A DNA stretch of 64,000 nucleotides, taken from NCBI GenBank assembly GCA_026014735.1, contig JAOZHT010000004.1:219321-283320 (forward strand), in the 5' to 3' direction. Source of the DNA: Candidatus Bathyarchaeota archaeon (GTDB lineage: Archaea > Thermoproteota > Bathyarchaeia > Bathyarchaeales > Bathycorpusculaceae). Each line of letters starts with the position of its first letter. Position 1 is the stretch's first letter. A program made the position numbers and the translations under genes. Under the pieces are notes generated by a model. It saw only the letters and a program-made list of their open reading frames with translations. It did not search any database and was not told the origin of the DNA. Shown piece after piece: positions 9,059-16,908 of the stretch.

Positions 9059-9445
9059 TTGTTAGGTGAATTAATCGGTGAGTTCAAAGGCAGAAACACG
9101 GTTTACCGCGTGCTGGACAACGGAAAAGTGGAGACTTCGGGACAGGGCATGGGAAAAATCCTGGGGATAGACGCCTACGTCGTGAGCACCTCAGTGGGAA
9201 CCATGCAGAACGGGCTCTTTGTAGGCAGGGTTAACAGCGTCATAACGATTGCAAGCGGCGAATCAGTGATTCTGCAGGGCAACGCAGTTGGCTACCCCAG
9301 CGGCGAGGGCGGCGCCACCCGGGCGGCATCCATCCAGGCAACCACCTCTGAGAAGCTTATGAGGCTAAACCGCATCGTCGCGTTGCATGAGTACCAGACG
9401 GATATGGCGGATAACTGGGTCGGGAAAATCTGGGAGTGGAAGTAG
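9059..9445 (+). CDS. Unrecognised beta-rich protein
   Basis: I do not recognise this protein of about 128 residues. It alternates short beta strands with glycines (KVETSGQGMGKILG, TMQNGLFVGRVNSVITIASG) and ends in WVGKIWEWK, suggesting a small beta-barrel, possibly lipocalin- or AttH-like, but no motif proves it. No signal peptide or membrane helix is present. TTG at 9059 is preferred because GGGGA lies six bases upstream; a TTG at 9041 would add six residues. It ends one base before the convergent NAD-kinase-like gene. Confidence 0.6.
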   Translation: MLGELIGEFKGRNTVYRVLDNGKVETSGQGMGKILGIDAYVVSTSVGTMQNGLFVGRVNSVITIASGESVILQGNAVGYPSGEGGATRAASIQATTSEKLMRLNRIVALHEYQTDMADNWVGKIWEWK

Positions 9446-9446
9446 C

Positions 9447-10577
9447 CTACTCCACCGTTAAGATCTGAGTGGTCTTGTAATCGGCGACGACATTGACGCC
9501 CCGAGCTTTAAAGAGGCAATCCAACTCGGAGTCGCCGGTGTCCACCCGTAGACTCTTAAGTTTATCCAGCTTGCTTTTGGTGGCGATGACGGTGATGTTG
9601 TCTAAGCCGACTTGGCGGATAACACGGCTGCTTATCTGCTGATTGCCCCTGCCGAAGATGAAGCCTTGCCCGCCGATGGGGGTCACGATGATTTTTGTGG
9701 GTTTACCGTGGGTTAACTCAAGAAGCCGGGTTTCGTTAACGTCTTTGGCAACTATTTTTTTATCTAAAAACACGTCTACGCCCAGCAAGGTTTTTTTCTG
9801 GTCAAGCAGGTCGGCGACGGTGCGGGTGGTTGACCCCGGACCCACAATGTAGAGCACATTGGGCTGCATTTCCTCAATGACGCCGAGTGCGATGGCGGCT
9901 TGGTTTTCAACTTCATCCTCGGTGATTGGGCTCTGCATCTTGTTGCCCTGAATCAGATGCGGCTCAAAAGGACTTAGCATGTAGCCATAGAGTTCCGCGG
10001 AGAGCCGCCCCGCACGGAAGGCTTCCTCATCAATATCCATCACCTCGGCTTCCCGAATTGGCAAGCCACCCCACAGGTAACGGATAACCACACCTGCCGC
10101 GGCTTGGGGACTGATAGCGAAAAGCGCACTATGCATCTTCACACCCGTGGGAACCCCCAACGCGGGCAGCTTAAGATCTATGGCTTTTTGGATGTCGCGG
10201 GTTGTTCCGTCTCCGCCGCAGTAAACAAGCAAATCCACCCCTGCCTCCAAGATGGCTTTGGCATTTGACGCCGTGTCGGCTGCGCTGGTTTCGGTTTTAG
10301 CCTGGCCCACCACGGTGTAGCTGTAGCCCTGATGTTTGGCTTCTGCCTCGCCCATTTCGCCAGCGCCCACCACCAGCCTTAGGTGGGGTTTAGCGTTTGA
10401 GAGTTCACAGAGGAAGGTTTCGGCGCGTTGCGAGGCGATGGGTTTAGCGCCCCGTTCGAGGGCTTGCTGGAGAATCTGTTTGCCGTCTGTGCCTTTGAGT
10501 CCGACGGCGCCGCCCATGCCTGCGATGGGGTTGACTATGAAGCCGAGGGTTTTGGTGGGTATGGCTTTGGCTGTCAA
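9447..10577 (-). CDS. ATP-NAD kinase-like (AcoX-type) protein
   Basis: The 376-residue protein starts with GFIVNPIAGMGGAVGLKGTDG, the N-terminal motif of AcoX-like ATP-NAD kinase homologues, and has the diacylglycerol/NAD kinase fingerprint YCGGDGTTRDI near residue 120. The C-terminal half contains VGPGSTTRTVADLL and IIVTPIGGQGFIFGRGNQQI. Family members bind ATP or NAD and are predicted to phosphorylate a cofactor or polyol, but the substrate of archaeal AcoX-type proteins is not settled. The TTG at 10577 is the best start. It stands alone between convergent and separate genes. Confidence 0.85.
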   Translation of the reverse strand: MTAKAIPTKTLGFIVNPIAGMGGAVGLKGTDGKQILQQALERGAKPIASQRAETFLCELSNAKPHLRLVVGAGEMGEAEAKHQGYSYTVVGQAKTETSAADTASNAKAILEAGVDLLVYCGGDGTTRDIQKAIDLKLPALGVPTGVKMHSALFAISPQAAAGVVIRYLWGGLPIREAEVMDIDEEAFRAGRLSAELYGYMLSPFEPHLIQGNKMQSPITEDEVENQAAIALGVIEEMQPNVLYIVGPGSTTRTVADLLDQKKTLLGVDVFLDKKIVAKDVNETRLLELTHGKPTKIIVTPIGGQGFIFGRGNQQISSRVIRQVGLDNITVIATKSKLDKLKSLRVDTGDSELDCLFKARGVNVVADYKTTQILTVE

Positions 10578-10657
10578 ATTGGGTTAACCTGTGTAGTAGA
10601 TAGGTGTGGGGCATTAATAAAAAGAGAAAGCTTTGGTCGTCCGCCATGGGTTCCACC

Positions 10658-11248
10658 TCAAAGGGGGGAGGAGTGGGGGCGGCTGTGTCTGCCGCGGGTT
10701 ACCCACCAGACCAGCACTATCACGCCGGGGATTGCCAGGATTGCAGCTATCCAGATCAGTATCGTAACCATCGAGCCGACCACGTAGTCGAGGCTCCAGC
10801 TTGCGATGGCTTGGTTCCAGTTTCCGTCCACGTAGACTTTAAGGGCAAAGGCGATGAAGAGCAGCGGCGAGATGGCGCCTCCTGCATTGGATTTTTTGCC
10901 GTGCTGCTTTTTGCCTGAGAGGTTATAGCTGCTTTTCTCTGCTTGGGACACACCTCGCCACCAGACATAGCCGATGACTGCGCCCACGGCTGCGGGGATG
11001 CCGATCAGCAGCAGTTCCCAGAAGATGCCATGCAAGATGAAAGTGACTATGTCGCCCATGGACCATAGACCAAGCATCGAAGGCACCAAACCGGAGGCTT
11101 GAATGTTGCCTGTAAACCAGACAAACACGTAGACTGCGCCGGCGACAGCCAGGATTGCGGCGGCTATGAAAGCGGCGAAGGCAGCCCAGTGTTTACGCAT
11201 AAAACCGGACCAGTCTGCTTCAGTGCGGATGGGGGTTTGTTGTGTCAT
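10658..11248 (-). CDS. Four-helix integral membrane protein, function unknown
   Basis: The 196-residue protein has a short charged N-terminus and about four hydrophobic segments (around residues 20-48, 65-95, 120-140 and 145-180), with a lysine-rich loop (NLSGKKQHGKKSN) between the second and third, and a basic C-terminal tail. No catalytic motif is visible. The ATG at 11248 is preceded by GGAG that overlaps the stop codon of the upstream DUF996 gene, so translation of the two is probably coupled in one operon. A role in the membrane together with the DUF996 protein is inferred only from that. Confidence 0.75.
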   Translation of the reverse strand: MTQQTPIRTEADWSGFMRKHWAAFAAFIAAAILAVAGAVYVFVWFTGNIQASGLVPSMLGLWSMGDIVTFILHGIFWELLLIGIPAAVGAVIGYVWWRGVSQAEKSSYNLSGKKQHGKKSNAGGAISPLLFIAFALKVYVDGNWNQAIASWSLDYVVGSMVTILIWIAAILAIPGVIVLVWWVTRGRHSRPHSSPL

Positions 11249-11260
11249 GGCGTTTTGCTC

Positions 11261-11911
11261 CTAGATGGCTGTTTGCCCGTTTTGGGGAGTGGATTGGGGC
11301 TGAGGCGCTGGAGGCGGCTGGGGGTACCCGTTGCCGTTTTGGCCCGGGTAGGGTTGGTATTCGCGGGGCTTCATGCTGGAGAAGCCTATTATCACGAATA
11401 TCCAGGAGACGAAGATGAGGATTAAGCCGACGCCGAATAGCAATGTTAGGTATGCCCCGAGCATGAGCAGTGTTCCCGCAGTGTTGAATGAGCCTTCACC
11501 GGTCTTCTGCGCTAAGGTTTCGTATGCTTTTCTCAGGTGCACCGCTGCCAGCACGTAGAATATGAAGGCTATGATTAGCCCCACTATGATTGCGACTATG
11601 CCGCCTACGATGCCTGCGGCAAACGAGAATGGCGCGCCCGCCATCAGCCCTGTGGTTGCAAAGCTGATTACCCCGACGCTGATTGCCACCGCCGCCGCGA
11701 TCAAAGCGATTATGTAGTATTTGAGGCCAGTCCAGGCGTTACGGTTGATGCTTTCGTCCTGGTAGTAGTAGGATAGTTCTTTTGTTGCTCTAAGGAGCAG
11801 GACTATGCCGATTATACCCAGCACCCACCCCACGGTTGGAATTAAACCGAGCAATAGAAGGATTGATCCTTCAATGGCTAATGTTTTGCTGTATTGGAAG
11901 TTCACGTTCAT
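11261..11911 (-). CDS. DUF996-family membrane protein (paralogue 1)
   Basis: A 216-residue protein with about five hydrophobic helices: KTLAIEGSILLLLGLIPTVG, a second after the conserved loop LSYYYQDESINRNAWTGLKY, then three more, and a hydrophilic Pro/Gln/Gly-rich tail (residues about 185-216). This is the DUF996 family, widespread in archaea and without known function. The start ATG at 11911 follows GGAGG by eight bases; a longer frame to 12025 overlaps upstream control sequence and is unlikely. Its paralogue lies at 22242-22877 and shares upstream motifs. It is followed within 12 bases by the membrane protein at 10658-11248. Confidence 0.88.
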   Translation of the reverse strand: MNVNFQYSKTLAIEGSILLLLGLIPTVGWVLGIIGIVLLLRATKELSYYYQDESINRNAWTGLKYYIIALIAAAVAISVGVISFATTGLMAGAPFSFAAGIVGGIVAIIVGLIIAFIFYVLAAVHLRKAYETLAQKTGEGSFNTAGTLLMLGAYLTLLFGVGLILIFVSWIFVIIGFSSMKPREYQPYPGQNGNGYPQPPPAPQPQSTPQNGQTAI

Positions 11912-11958
11912 TTTGTTTTCCTCCGATTTTCGGATGTAACCATTAATGTGGGGTTTGG

Positions 11959-12023
11959 ATATAGCCCTAACATTTAGAAGCCCGACACTATCGTTTAGAG
12001 GGGGGACTCTAAGGGTTAGAGTC
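11959..12023 (-). promoter_or_regulatory. Candidate regulatory region shared with the second DUF996 gene
   Basis: On the gene strand, a perfect inverted repeat GACTCTAA-CCC-TTAGAGTC lies at 12023-12005, and the motif GTTAGGGCTATATC follows near 11972-11959, about 50 bases before the start codon. The other DUF996 gene has GCTCTAA-CCT-TTAGAGC and GTTAGGGCTAAATC at matching distances. Two paralogous genes with the same paired motifs suggest a common regulator. Confidence 0.55.
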
Positions 12024-12123
12024 ACAGTAAACGGGGCAGTTTAAGGCGCAACTATGTAGATTGGGAAGTATAGCTTTTTATTGTAAATGCAGCAAACATA
12101 GCAGGGCAGGGTTGAATGGGCAA

Positions 12124-12594
12124 ATGGCGAAGTCACGCGGCATAAGCACAGACATACAGTCACCACGAACCAGACTGCTCTATCTGATTTATAGCGCCCC
12201 CAACAGCCGCATCAAAGCCGCCCCCGGAACCAAAAGCAGCATCAGCACCGCGCTTGGCTACAAAAGCGATGGGCACTTCCACTACGACTGGAACTACCTC
12301 ATCGGCGCAGGCATGATAGAGGAAAAATCAGGCTACTACCAAGTCACCGACACCGGCAAAAAAGAATTCGCGCTCTACTCCACCGCCTCCATGAGCAACT
12401 GGATCATGGTCATCATGGGCGTAGCCATCGTCCTGTTCACTGTTGGCCTCAGGTTCGGGTTTTTGCCAGTGGAGAGCGCCGCATTCTTTGGGGCAGCGTT
12501 GATATTGGTGGGCGGCATGTTTTTGCTTGTTGGCAAAAAAGCTAAGCCCAGCCTGTCAGCGGAAGCAAAAGCACTGCTAAAAGGGCTCAAGTAA
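12124..12594 (+). CDS. Winged-helix protein with two C-terminal membrane helices
   Basis: A protein of about 156 residues. The N-terminal half resembles an archaeal winged helix (RTRLLYLIYSAPNSRIKAA, then FHYDWNYLIGAGMIEEKSG and YYQVTDTGKKEF), the pattern of one-domain regulators in which the last strand pair ends with a TDTGK wing. Two hydrophobic segments follow (about residues 88-110 and 115-137), then a lysine-rich end. It may be a membrane-tethered transcription regulator. Start is uncertain between ATG 12124 and TTG 12112. It converges with trpB2. Confidence 0.7.
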   Translation: MAKSRGISTDIQSPRTRLLYLIYSAPNSRIKAAPGTKSSISTALGYKSDGHFHYDWNYLIGAGMIEEKSGYYQVTDTGKKEFALYSTASMSNWIMVIMGVAIVLFTVGLRFGFLPVESAAFFGAALILVGGMFLLVGKKAKPSLSAEAKALLKGLK

Positions 12595-12627
12595 ACAAAA
12601 GAAAGTAAAAGGGGGTTGGTTGCGAGT

Positions 12628-14049
12628 TTAGATGGTTTCGCAGCCGATGTATTTTTTGGTGGCGTCGCTTAGCCACGGGTAGAGTTTACGCAGCTTCTCC
12701 ATCGACTCCGCCACTTTCTCTGCGGGGTACTCGTAGGGCTGCAGTCTGCCGCTGAAGTATTCCTCGTAGGCGGACATGTCGAAGTAGCCGTGACCAGTCA
12801 AAGCAAAGAGCAGCGTCTTGGACTCGTTGGCTGCCTTGCAACGCAGTGCCTCGTCGACGACGGCTTTGATGGCATGCGCGGATTCAGGCGCTGGAATGAT
12901 GCCTTCGCTGCGCAAGAAAATCTTTGCTGCGTCGAATGCTCCAACCTGGTTGATGGCGAGGGTGCTGATTTTCTTTTCCTGCGCAAGCACACTGATGGTT
13001 GGGGCGATGCCGTGGTAACGTAAGCCGCCTGCATGGATGGGCGCTGGCATGAAGTCATGGCCGAGTGTATGCATGGGCACCAGCGGGGTGAGTTTGGCTG
13101 TGTCGCCGTGGTCGAAGGTGTAGTAGCCGCGGGTGACTTTGGGACACGCCGTAGGCTCAACCGCGACGAACGCGGTTTCTTTAGGTGCCTTCTTGCCGAC
13201 TTTATCATGGTAGAAGGGCCAGAATAAGCCGCTAAAGCTGCTGCCGCCTCCGATGCATCCGTAGACGGCGTCGGGGTAATCCTCAACCATCGCAAACTGC
13301 TTCAGCGCCTCCAGACCCGCGACGGTTTGGTGCATGCAGACGTGGTTAAAGACGCTACCGATGGTATAGTTTGCTTTCTTGCCTGTTTTTTCGCTTTCCA
13401 AGCTATCCTCGACGGCTTCGCTGATGGCTATGCCGAGGCTGCCCTTGGTGTTTGGGTCCTCCGCCAGGATTTTTCTGCCCGCCGCCGTCTTGTTGCTGGG
13501 GCTGGCGATGCATTCCGCGCCGAAAGCGTTCATCATGGCTTTGCGGTAGGGCTTCTGATCGAAGCTTGCGCGGACCATGTAGACGGTTGCTTCTAAGCCG
13601 AATTTGTTAGCGGCAAAAGAGAGCGCGCTGCCCCATTGTCCTGCGCCGGTTTCGGTGGTGACGCGGGTGATGCCTTCTTTCATGTTGTAGTAGGCTTGGG
13701 GGACGGCGCTGTTGGTTTTGTGGCTGCCTGAGGGCGAGACGCCTTCGTATTTGTAGTAGATTTTAGCGGGTGTTTTGAGGACTTTTTCGAGGTTTAGGGC
13801 TCGGAAAAGCGGTGAGGGGCGCCAGATGCGGTAGACTTCTTGGACTTCGTCGGGGATGTCTATCCAGCGTTCCTGGCTGATTTCTTGTCCGATGATGGCT
13901 TTGGGGAAGATTTTGGGGACTATGCCGACGCCCGGTTGCCCTGTTTCCGCTTCTAGGAAGGGCGGGAGGGGGTGGGGGAGGTCGGGGACTATGTTGTACC
14001 ATTGTTTTGGGATTTCTGATTCTTTAAGTAGGATTTTCTTTTCTGGCAA
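12628..14049 (-). CDS. trpB2: Tryptophan synthase beta chain, TrpB2 type
   Basis: PLP enzyme that joins indole and serine to make tryptophan. The 473-residue length and the N-terminal part (WYNIVPDLPHPLPPFLEAET) are typical of the TrpB2 subgroup, which is longer than TrpB1 and usually not paired with TrpA. The PLP lysine is Lys111 in SGSHKTNSA; the substrate loop ETGAGQWGSALS and the phosphate loop GCIGGGSSFSG follow. The TTG at 14049 is the best start, close to a TATA-like element (around 14084-14094 on this strand). It stands alone, without other trp genes, and diverges from a TrpY-like regulator with TRP-box sequences in between. Confidence 0.95.
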   Translation of the reverse strand: MPEKKILLKESEIPKQWYNIVPDLPHPLPPFLEAETGQPGVGIVPKIFPKAIIGQEISQERWIDIPDEVQEVYRIWRPSPLFRALNLEKVLKTPAKIYYKYEGVSPSGSHKTNSAVPQAYYNMKEGITRVTTETGAGQWGSALSFAANKFGLEATVYMVRASFDQKPYRKAMMNAFGAECIASPSNKTAAGRKILAEDPNTKGSLGIAISEAVEDSLESEKTGKKANYTIGSVFNHVCMHQTVAGLEALKQFAMVEDYPDAVYGCIGGGSSFSGLFWPFYHDKVGKKAPKETAFVAVEPTACPKVTRGYYTFDHGDTAKLTPLVPMHTLGHDFMPAPIHAGGLRYHGIAPTISVLAQEKKISTLAINQVGAFDAAKIFLRSEGIIPAPESAHAIKAVVDEALRCKAANESKTLLFALTGHGYFDMSAYEEYFSGRLQPYEYPAEKVAESMEKLRKLYPWLSDATKKYIGCETI

Positions 14050-14101
14050 ATCTTTTCGCCTTGCAGAGAACTGTTCTTTGAAGCTTTATTTAAGGCTTTT
14101 C

Positions 14102-14117
14102 TGTACATAAATGTACA
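14102..14117. promoter_or_regulatory. TGTACA palindrome, candidate TrpY operator (TRP box)
   Basis: The sequence TGTACATAAATGTACA is a perfect inverted repeat with 7-base arms and two central bases. It contains two TGTACA units ten bases apart. In Methanothermobacter, TrpY binds TGTACA 'TRP boxes' at trp promoters, including that of trpB2. Here it lies between trpB2 and a TrpY-like gene, just upstream of the trpB2 TATA element and about 37 bases upstream of the regulator's TATA (near 14154). Confidence 0.75.
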
Positions 14118-14189
14118 TGGCGCTTTCTGGGGCAACAAAACCATAAACAACACTTTTATACCTAAACGCACAGAAGCATACATCAGCGC

Positions 14190-14699
14190 ATGAATATGTG
14201 GAAGAAAATCGAAAGCCAACTCGACAACTACCCCGAACGCCTCAAAGTCGCACGCGTCCTCATAGAAAACGGCCTATCAGCACAAGGCGACAAAATCTAC
14301 CTCAACCAAATCGAAATCCCCCCCATCCGCATCGCCCGAGTCGCAGGCGTCGACCGCCGAACCGTCAACGAAACCCTCCACGCCATCCAAGCCAACCCAG
14401 AGCTCCGCATGATTTTCGAGGAAATCCGCCCCGCAGGCCACAGCCTCAAAGAAATCGCCAAACACCTCGATTTAGGCGTAATCGAAATCACCCCCACCAG
14501 CGCCGCCACACGGGGAATCCTAGCTAACTCCGCCAGCGCCCTAAACAAAGCCGGCCTAGGCATACGCCAAGCCATCGTAGACGACCCCGAATTGTCCCCG
14601 GAGCCGAAGCTGACGCTGATTGTAGAAAGAAAAATCCCCGGTGAACTCATCCCAGAACTACTAAAAATCCCCGGAGTAGCAAAAGTCTCAGTCTACTAA
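14190..14699 (+). CDS. trpY: TrpY-type regulator: HTH plus ACT domain
   Basis: A 169-residue protein with an N-terminal helix-turn-helix (IPPIRIARVAGVDRRTVNETL, about residues 45-66) and a C-terminal ACT-like ligand-binding region (about 90-169: GVIEITPTSAATRG, then LTLIVERKIPGELIPELLKI). The size and domain order match TrpY of Methanothermobacter, which represses trp genes in response to tryptophan. The gene diverges from trpB2 and the intergenic region holds a TGTACA palindrome, so autoregulation and control of trpB2 are likely. Start is ATG 14190, about 10 bases after the predicted transcription start, so the mRNA is nearly leaderless. Which amino acid is sensed is inferred from context. 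Confidence 0.85.
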   Translation: MNMWKKIESQLDNYPERLKVARVLIENGLSAQGDKIYLNQIEIPPIRIARVAGVDRRTVNETLHAIQANPELRMIFEEIRPAGHSLKEIAKHLDLGVIEITPTSAATRGILANSASALNKAGLGIRQAIVDDPELSPEPKLTLIVERKIPGELIPELLKIPGVAKVSVY

Positions 14700-14710
14700 A
14701 CCCAAAACTG

Positions 14711-15487
14711 TCATCTACAGCGCTCACAAGATTGTTTTGCAGCAGAACCACAACATCGGGGGTTATCATAGTAATCTCTGCCCGCCTGAATAATGCCCTG
14801 ATCTTGGGTCATCAGAGCAACTTCATTAGGCCAATTCGTGAGGGTCACAAGGGTTTTCATATCAGAAATAAACATAGCTAAGCTGCAGTAGAGACACTTG
14901 ATGTCTCCCAGGTCGGAGAGGTCTTGAGTGGCTGCGATTTGTGGGGTTACAGCTATGTTGAGTTTTATCCGTCTTTTGTCTTTGGCCTCTTTGAGGGCTG
15001 GATGTATCTCTTTGAGGACTTCGGGGAGAGTCATGAACAAGGTAACTTCGCGTTTGGAGTTTTGAATGAGTGTTTTTAGGCGGTTGACGATGCTCTTTTG
15101 TCCGCGTATGATGTAGGCGATTTCGAGTTCTTCGGGTTTTTCGGTGCTGTCATAGAGGGGGGTTAGTTTGGTTATAAGGGTGTCTGCTTGTTTCATTTTT
15201 TGTTCGAATTGTTCTTTTTGTTGTTGTTTGAGGTTTGTGATGGCTTCGTTTGGTGCGGTTGCTCGGTAGATGGCTGGGGTGCTTTGTTGGATGGTGAGCA
15301 TGCCTTTTTTGGATAGGCTGTCTAGGGCGTAGTATATTTTTGAGTCGGGGATTTTTGTTTGGTTGCAGAGTGCGTTTGCGGTCATGTTTGGGTGGGTTAG
15401 GAGGGTGAAGTAGGTCAGGGCTTCGTGGGTTGTTAGACCGAGTTCTTTGAGTTGGAGGGTTATTTGGTTGGTGGCTGTGTCTTCCAT
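14711..15487 (-). CDS. TrmB-like regulator with extra cysteines, next to hgcA
   Basis: A 258-residue paralogue of the 4094-4846 regulator: TrmB-type winged helix (LGLTTHEALTYFTLLTHPN, then NQTKIPDSKIYYALDSLSK), a long helix (residues 85-115) and the PLD-like effector domain (IIRGQKSIVNRLKTLIQ). Unlike its paralogue, it has cysteines at 41, 198, 201, 245, 246, 254 and 257, forming two CxxC pairs and one CC pair, the C-terminal set in a short added tail. This pattern suits a thiophilic-metal sensor. It diverges from hgcA across an inverted repeat. The start is ATG 15487 after AAGGAAA; the upstream frame lacks family similarity. Metal sensing is an inference. Confidence 0.85.
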   Translation of the reverse strand: MEDTATNQITLQLKELGLTTHEALTYFTLLTHPNMTANALCNQTKIPDSKIYYALDSLSKKGMLTIQQSTPAIYRATAPNEAITNLKQQQKEQFEQKMKQADTLITKLTPLYDSTEKPEELEIAYIIRGQKSIVNRLKTLIQNSKREVTLFMTLPEVLKEIHPALKEAKDKRRIKLNIAVTPQIAATQDLSDLGDIKCLYCSLAMFISDMKTLVTLTNWPNEVALMTQDQGIIQAGRDYYDNPRCCGSAAKQSCERCR

Positions 15488-15531
15488 GGGTGTTTCCTTC
15501 TTCTTTCTTGTGAGTAAGTGTGAGAAAACTG

Positions 15532-15563
15532 TTAAATAGTTTTCTACTACCGAAAAGTAGTAG
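15532..15563. promoter_or_regulatory. hgcA / regulator divergent promoter with inverted-repeat operator
   Basis: A TTAAATAG box at 15532-15539 can serve as TATA for hgcA and, read on the other strand, for the divergent regulator. It is followed by a perfect inverted repeat CTACTAC-CGAAAA-GTAGTAG (15544-15563), which would lie between the TATA box and the start site of hgcA. Binding there should block hgcA transcription, and it sits just upstream of the regulator's own promoter. Confidence 0.65.
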
Positions 15564-15573
15564 ATGATAATAA

Positions 15574-16620
15574 ATGAGTAAGCAATCATGCGGTTGCAGC
15601 ACCGCAAAACCAACTACACAAAAACAAAAAACATCCACAAAAATCCAACCCACAACCTGGTCCACAGGCAACACCGAACTAAAAGACCACATCCTAGCCC
15701 GCTTAGGAATCAACCGACAAAATCACACCGTAACACCCGGCATTTACTCACTAGGAAACCCCAACCCCAACTCACCCGTCTTCGTCACCGCAAACTATAC
15801 CGTGAGTTTCGATGCCCTGCGTTCGTCACTAAAAAACCAAGACGCCTACATTCTGGTCTTGGACACAATGGGAGTAAACGTTTGGTGTGCAGCAGGCAAA
15901 GGCACGTTTGGCACCGAAGAGATAATTGATAAAATCAAAACTACCGGCTTAGCTGATGTTGTTTCACATCGAAAACTGATCCTCCCACAACTCGGCGCCT
16001 CAGGCGTAAACAGCTTTGAAGTGGAAAAACAAAGCGGCTTCAAAGTAGAATATGGCCCCATAAGAGCCAACGACCTCCCAGAATACCTAAAAACAGGAAA
16101 AGCCACGCCTGAGATGCGCCAAGTAAAATACACCCTAAAAGACCGCGCCGTGCTGATACCAGTTGAACTAAATGCAGCCCTCCTTCCTCTAATCGTCTCA
16201 GTATTAGTCCTGTATTTTCTGGGCGGTGTCTACCCAGCAATCGCCGTGGCTACCGCGGTATTGGGCGGTACTGCTCTGTTTCCTTTAGCATTGCCTTGGC
16301 TGCCTACAAAGGACTTTAGCTCAAAAGGTTTCATACTCGGTGCTGTATTGGCGTTGCCTTTTGCTGCAGTGGCGTTCTTGAGTGCTCCTGCTTCGGCAAT
16401 GTGGCTGCGAGTTGCAGAGGGTTTGGCGTATGTTTTGCTTATGTCACCACTCACAGCCTATTTGGCCTTGAATTTTACGGGGGCATCAACCTTCACCAGC
16501 CGAACAGGAGTCAAAAAAGAAATCTGTCGCTACATCCCCGCCATGGTTACGTCAGCGGTAATTGGCATAGTGCTCGCAACTATAGTCATCGGTATGCACT
16601 TTTTCGGAGGTGCAATATAG
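15574..16620 (+). CDS. hgcA: HgcA, corrinoid methyltransferase of mercury methylation
   Basis: HgcA carries a methyl-corrinoid and transfers the methyl group to Hg(II). The hallmark cap-helix motif NVWCAAGKG is present with the cobalt-ligating Cys at residue 105, in a corrinoid-binding domain (about residues 35-190) of the acetyl-CoA pathway delta-subunit type. Five membrane helices follow (about 200-217, 219-242, 252-274, 280-302, 322-346), as in characterised HgcA, and the length (348) is typical. An N-terminal SCGCS adds a CxC. The start ATG 15574 is about 13 bases from the predicted transcription start. hgcB follows directly. Ordinary CdhD-type proteins lack the membrane domain, so this is HgcA rather than a CODH subunit. 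Activity is not shown by sequence. Confidence 0.95.
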   Translation: MSKQSCGCSTAKPTTQKQKTSTKIQPTTWSTGNTELKDHILARLGINRQNHTVTPGIYSLGNPNPNSPVFVTANYTVSFDALRSSLKNQDAYILVLDTMGVNVWCAAGKGTFGTEEIIDKIKTTGLADVVSHRKLILPQLGASGVNSFEVEKQSGFKVEYGPIRANDLPEYLKTGKATPEMRQVKYTLKDRAVLIPVELNAALLPLIVSVLVLYFLGGVYPAIAVATAVLGGTALFPLALPWLPTKDFSSKGFILGAVLALPFAAVAFLSAPASAMWLRVAEGLAYVLLMSPLTAYLALNFTGASTFTSRTGVKKEICRYIPAMVTSAVIGIVLATIVIGMHFFGGAI

Positions 16621-16899
16621 ATGTTCAACTCTTACCAAGAAACCACCCTTAAGTTTGACAAAGACAAATGCATCGGCTGCGGCAAATGCAGCGCCGTATG
16701 CCCACACAGAGTCTTCAGCTTAAACGACGGCAAAGCAGAACTTACCAATCCCAAGGCCTGCATGGAATGCGGCGCATGCCAACTAAACTGCCCCACAAAT
16801 GCAATGACTGTAGAGAGCGGTGTAGGCTGCGCAGGTGCGATGATTAGGGCAGCGCTTAAGAGGGAAAAGCTGGATAGTGCTAACTGCACCTGCGGATAA
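16621..16899 (+). CDS. hgcB: HgcB, 2[4Fe-4S] ferredoxin partner of HgcA
   Basis: This 92-residue ferredoxin is predicted to reduce the corrinoid of HgcA and to carry Hg(II) to it. Two cluster motifs are present: Cys 17, 20, 23, 27 (CIGCGKCSAVCP) and Cys 47, 50, 53, 57 (CMECGACQLNCP). The CMECGAC form is characteristic of HgcB. Beyond the clusters there is Cys70 (GVGCAGAM) and a C-terminal NCTCG with Cys 89 and 91, matching the extra conserved cysteines of HgcB proteins. The ATG at 16621 follows the hgcA stop with no gap, and GGAGGTG inside the end of hgcA serves as its ribosome site, so the two are translationally coupled. Confidence 0.95.
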   Translation: MFNSYQETTLKFDKDKCIGCGKCSAVCPHRVFSLNDGKAELTNPKACMECGACQLNCPTNAMTVESGVGCAGAMIRAALKREKLDSANCTCG

Positions 16900-16908
16900 G
16901 GAGGAGAC

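Noticed and set aside
15588-15929. Basic, histidine-rich frame within hgcA
   Set aside because: It is the plus-two frame of hgcA, whose own frame gives the family motifs.
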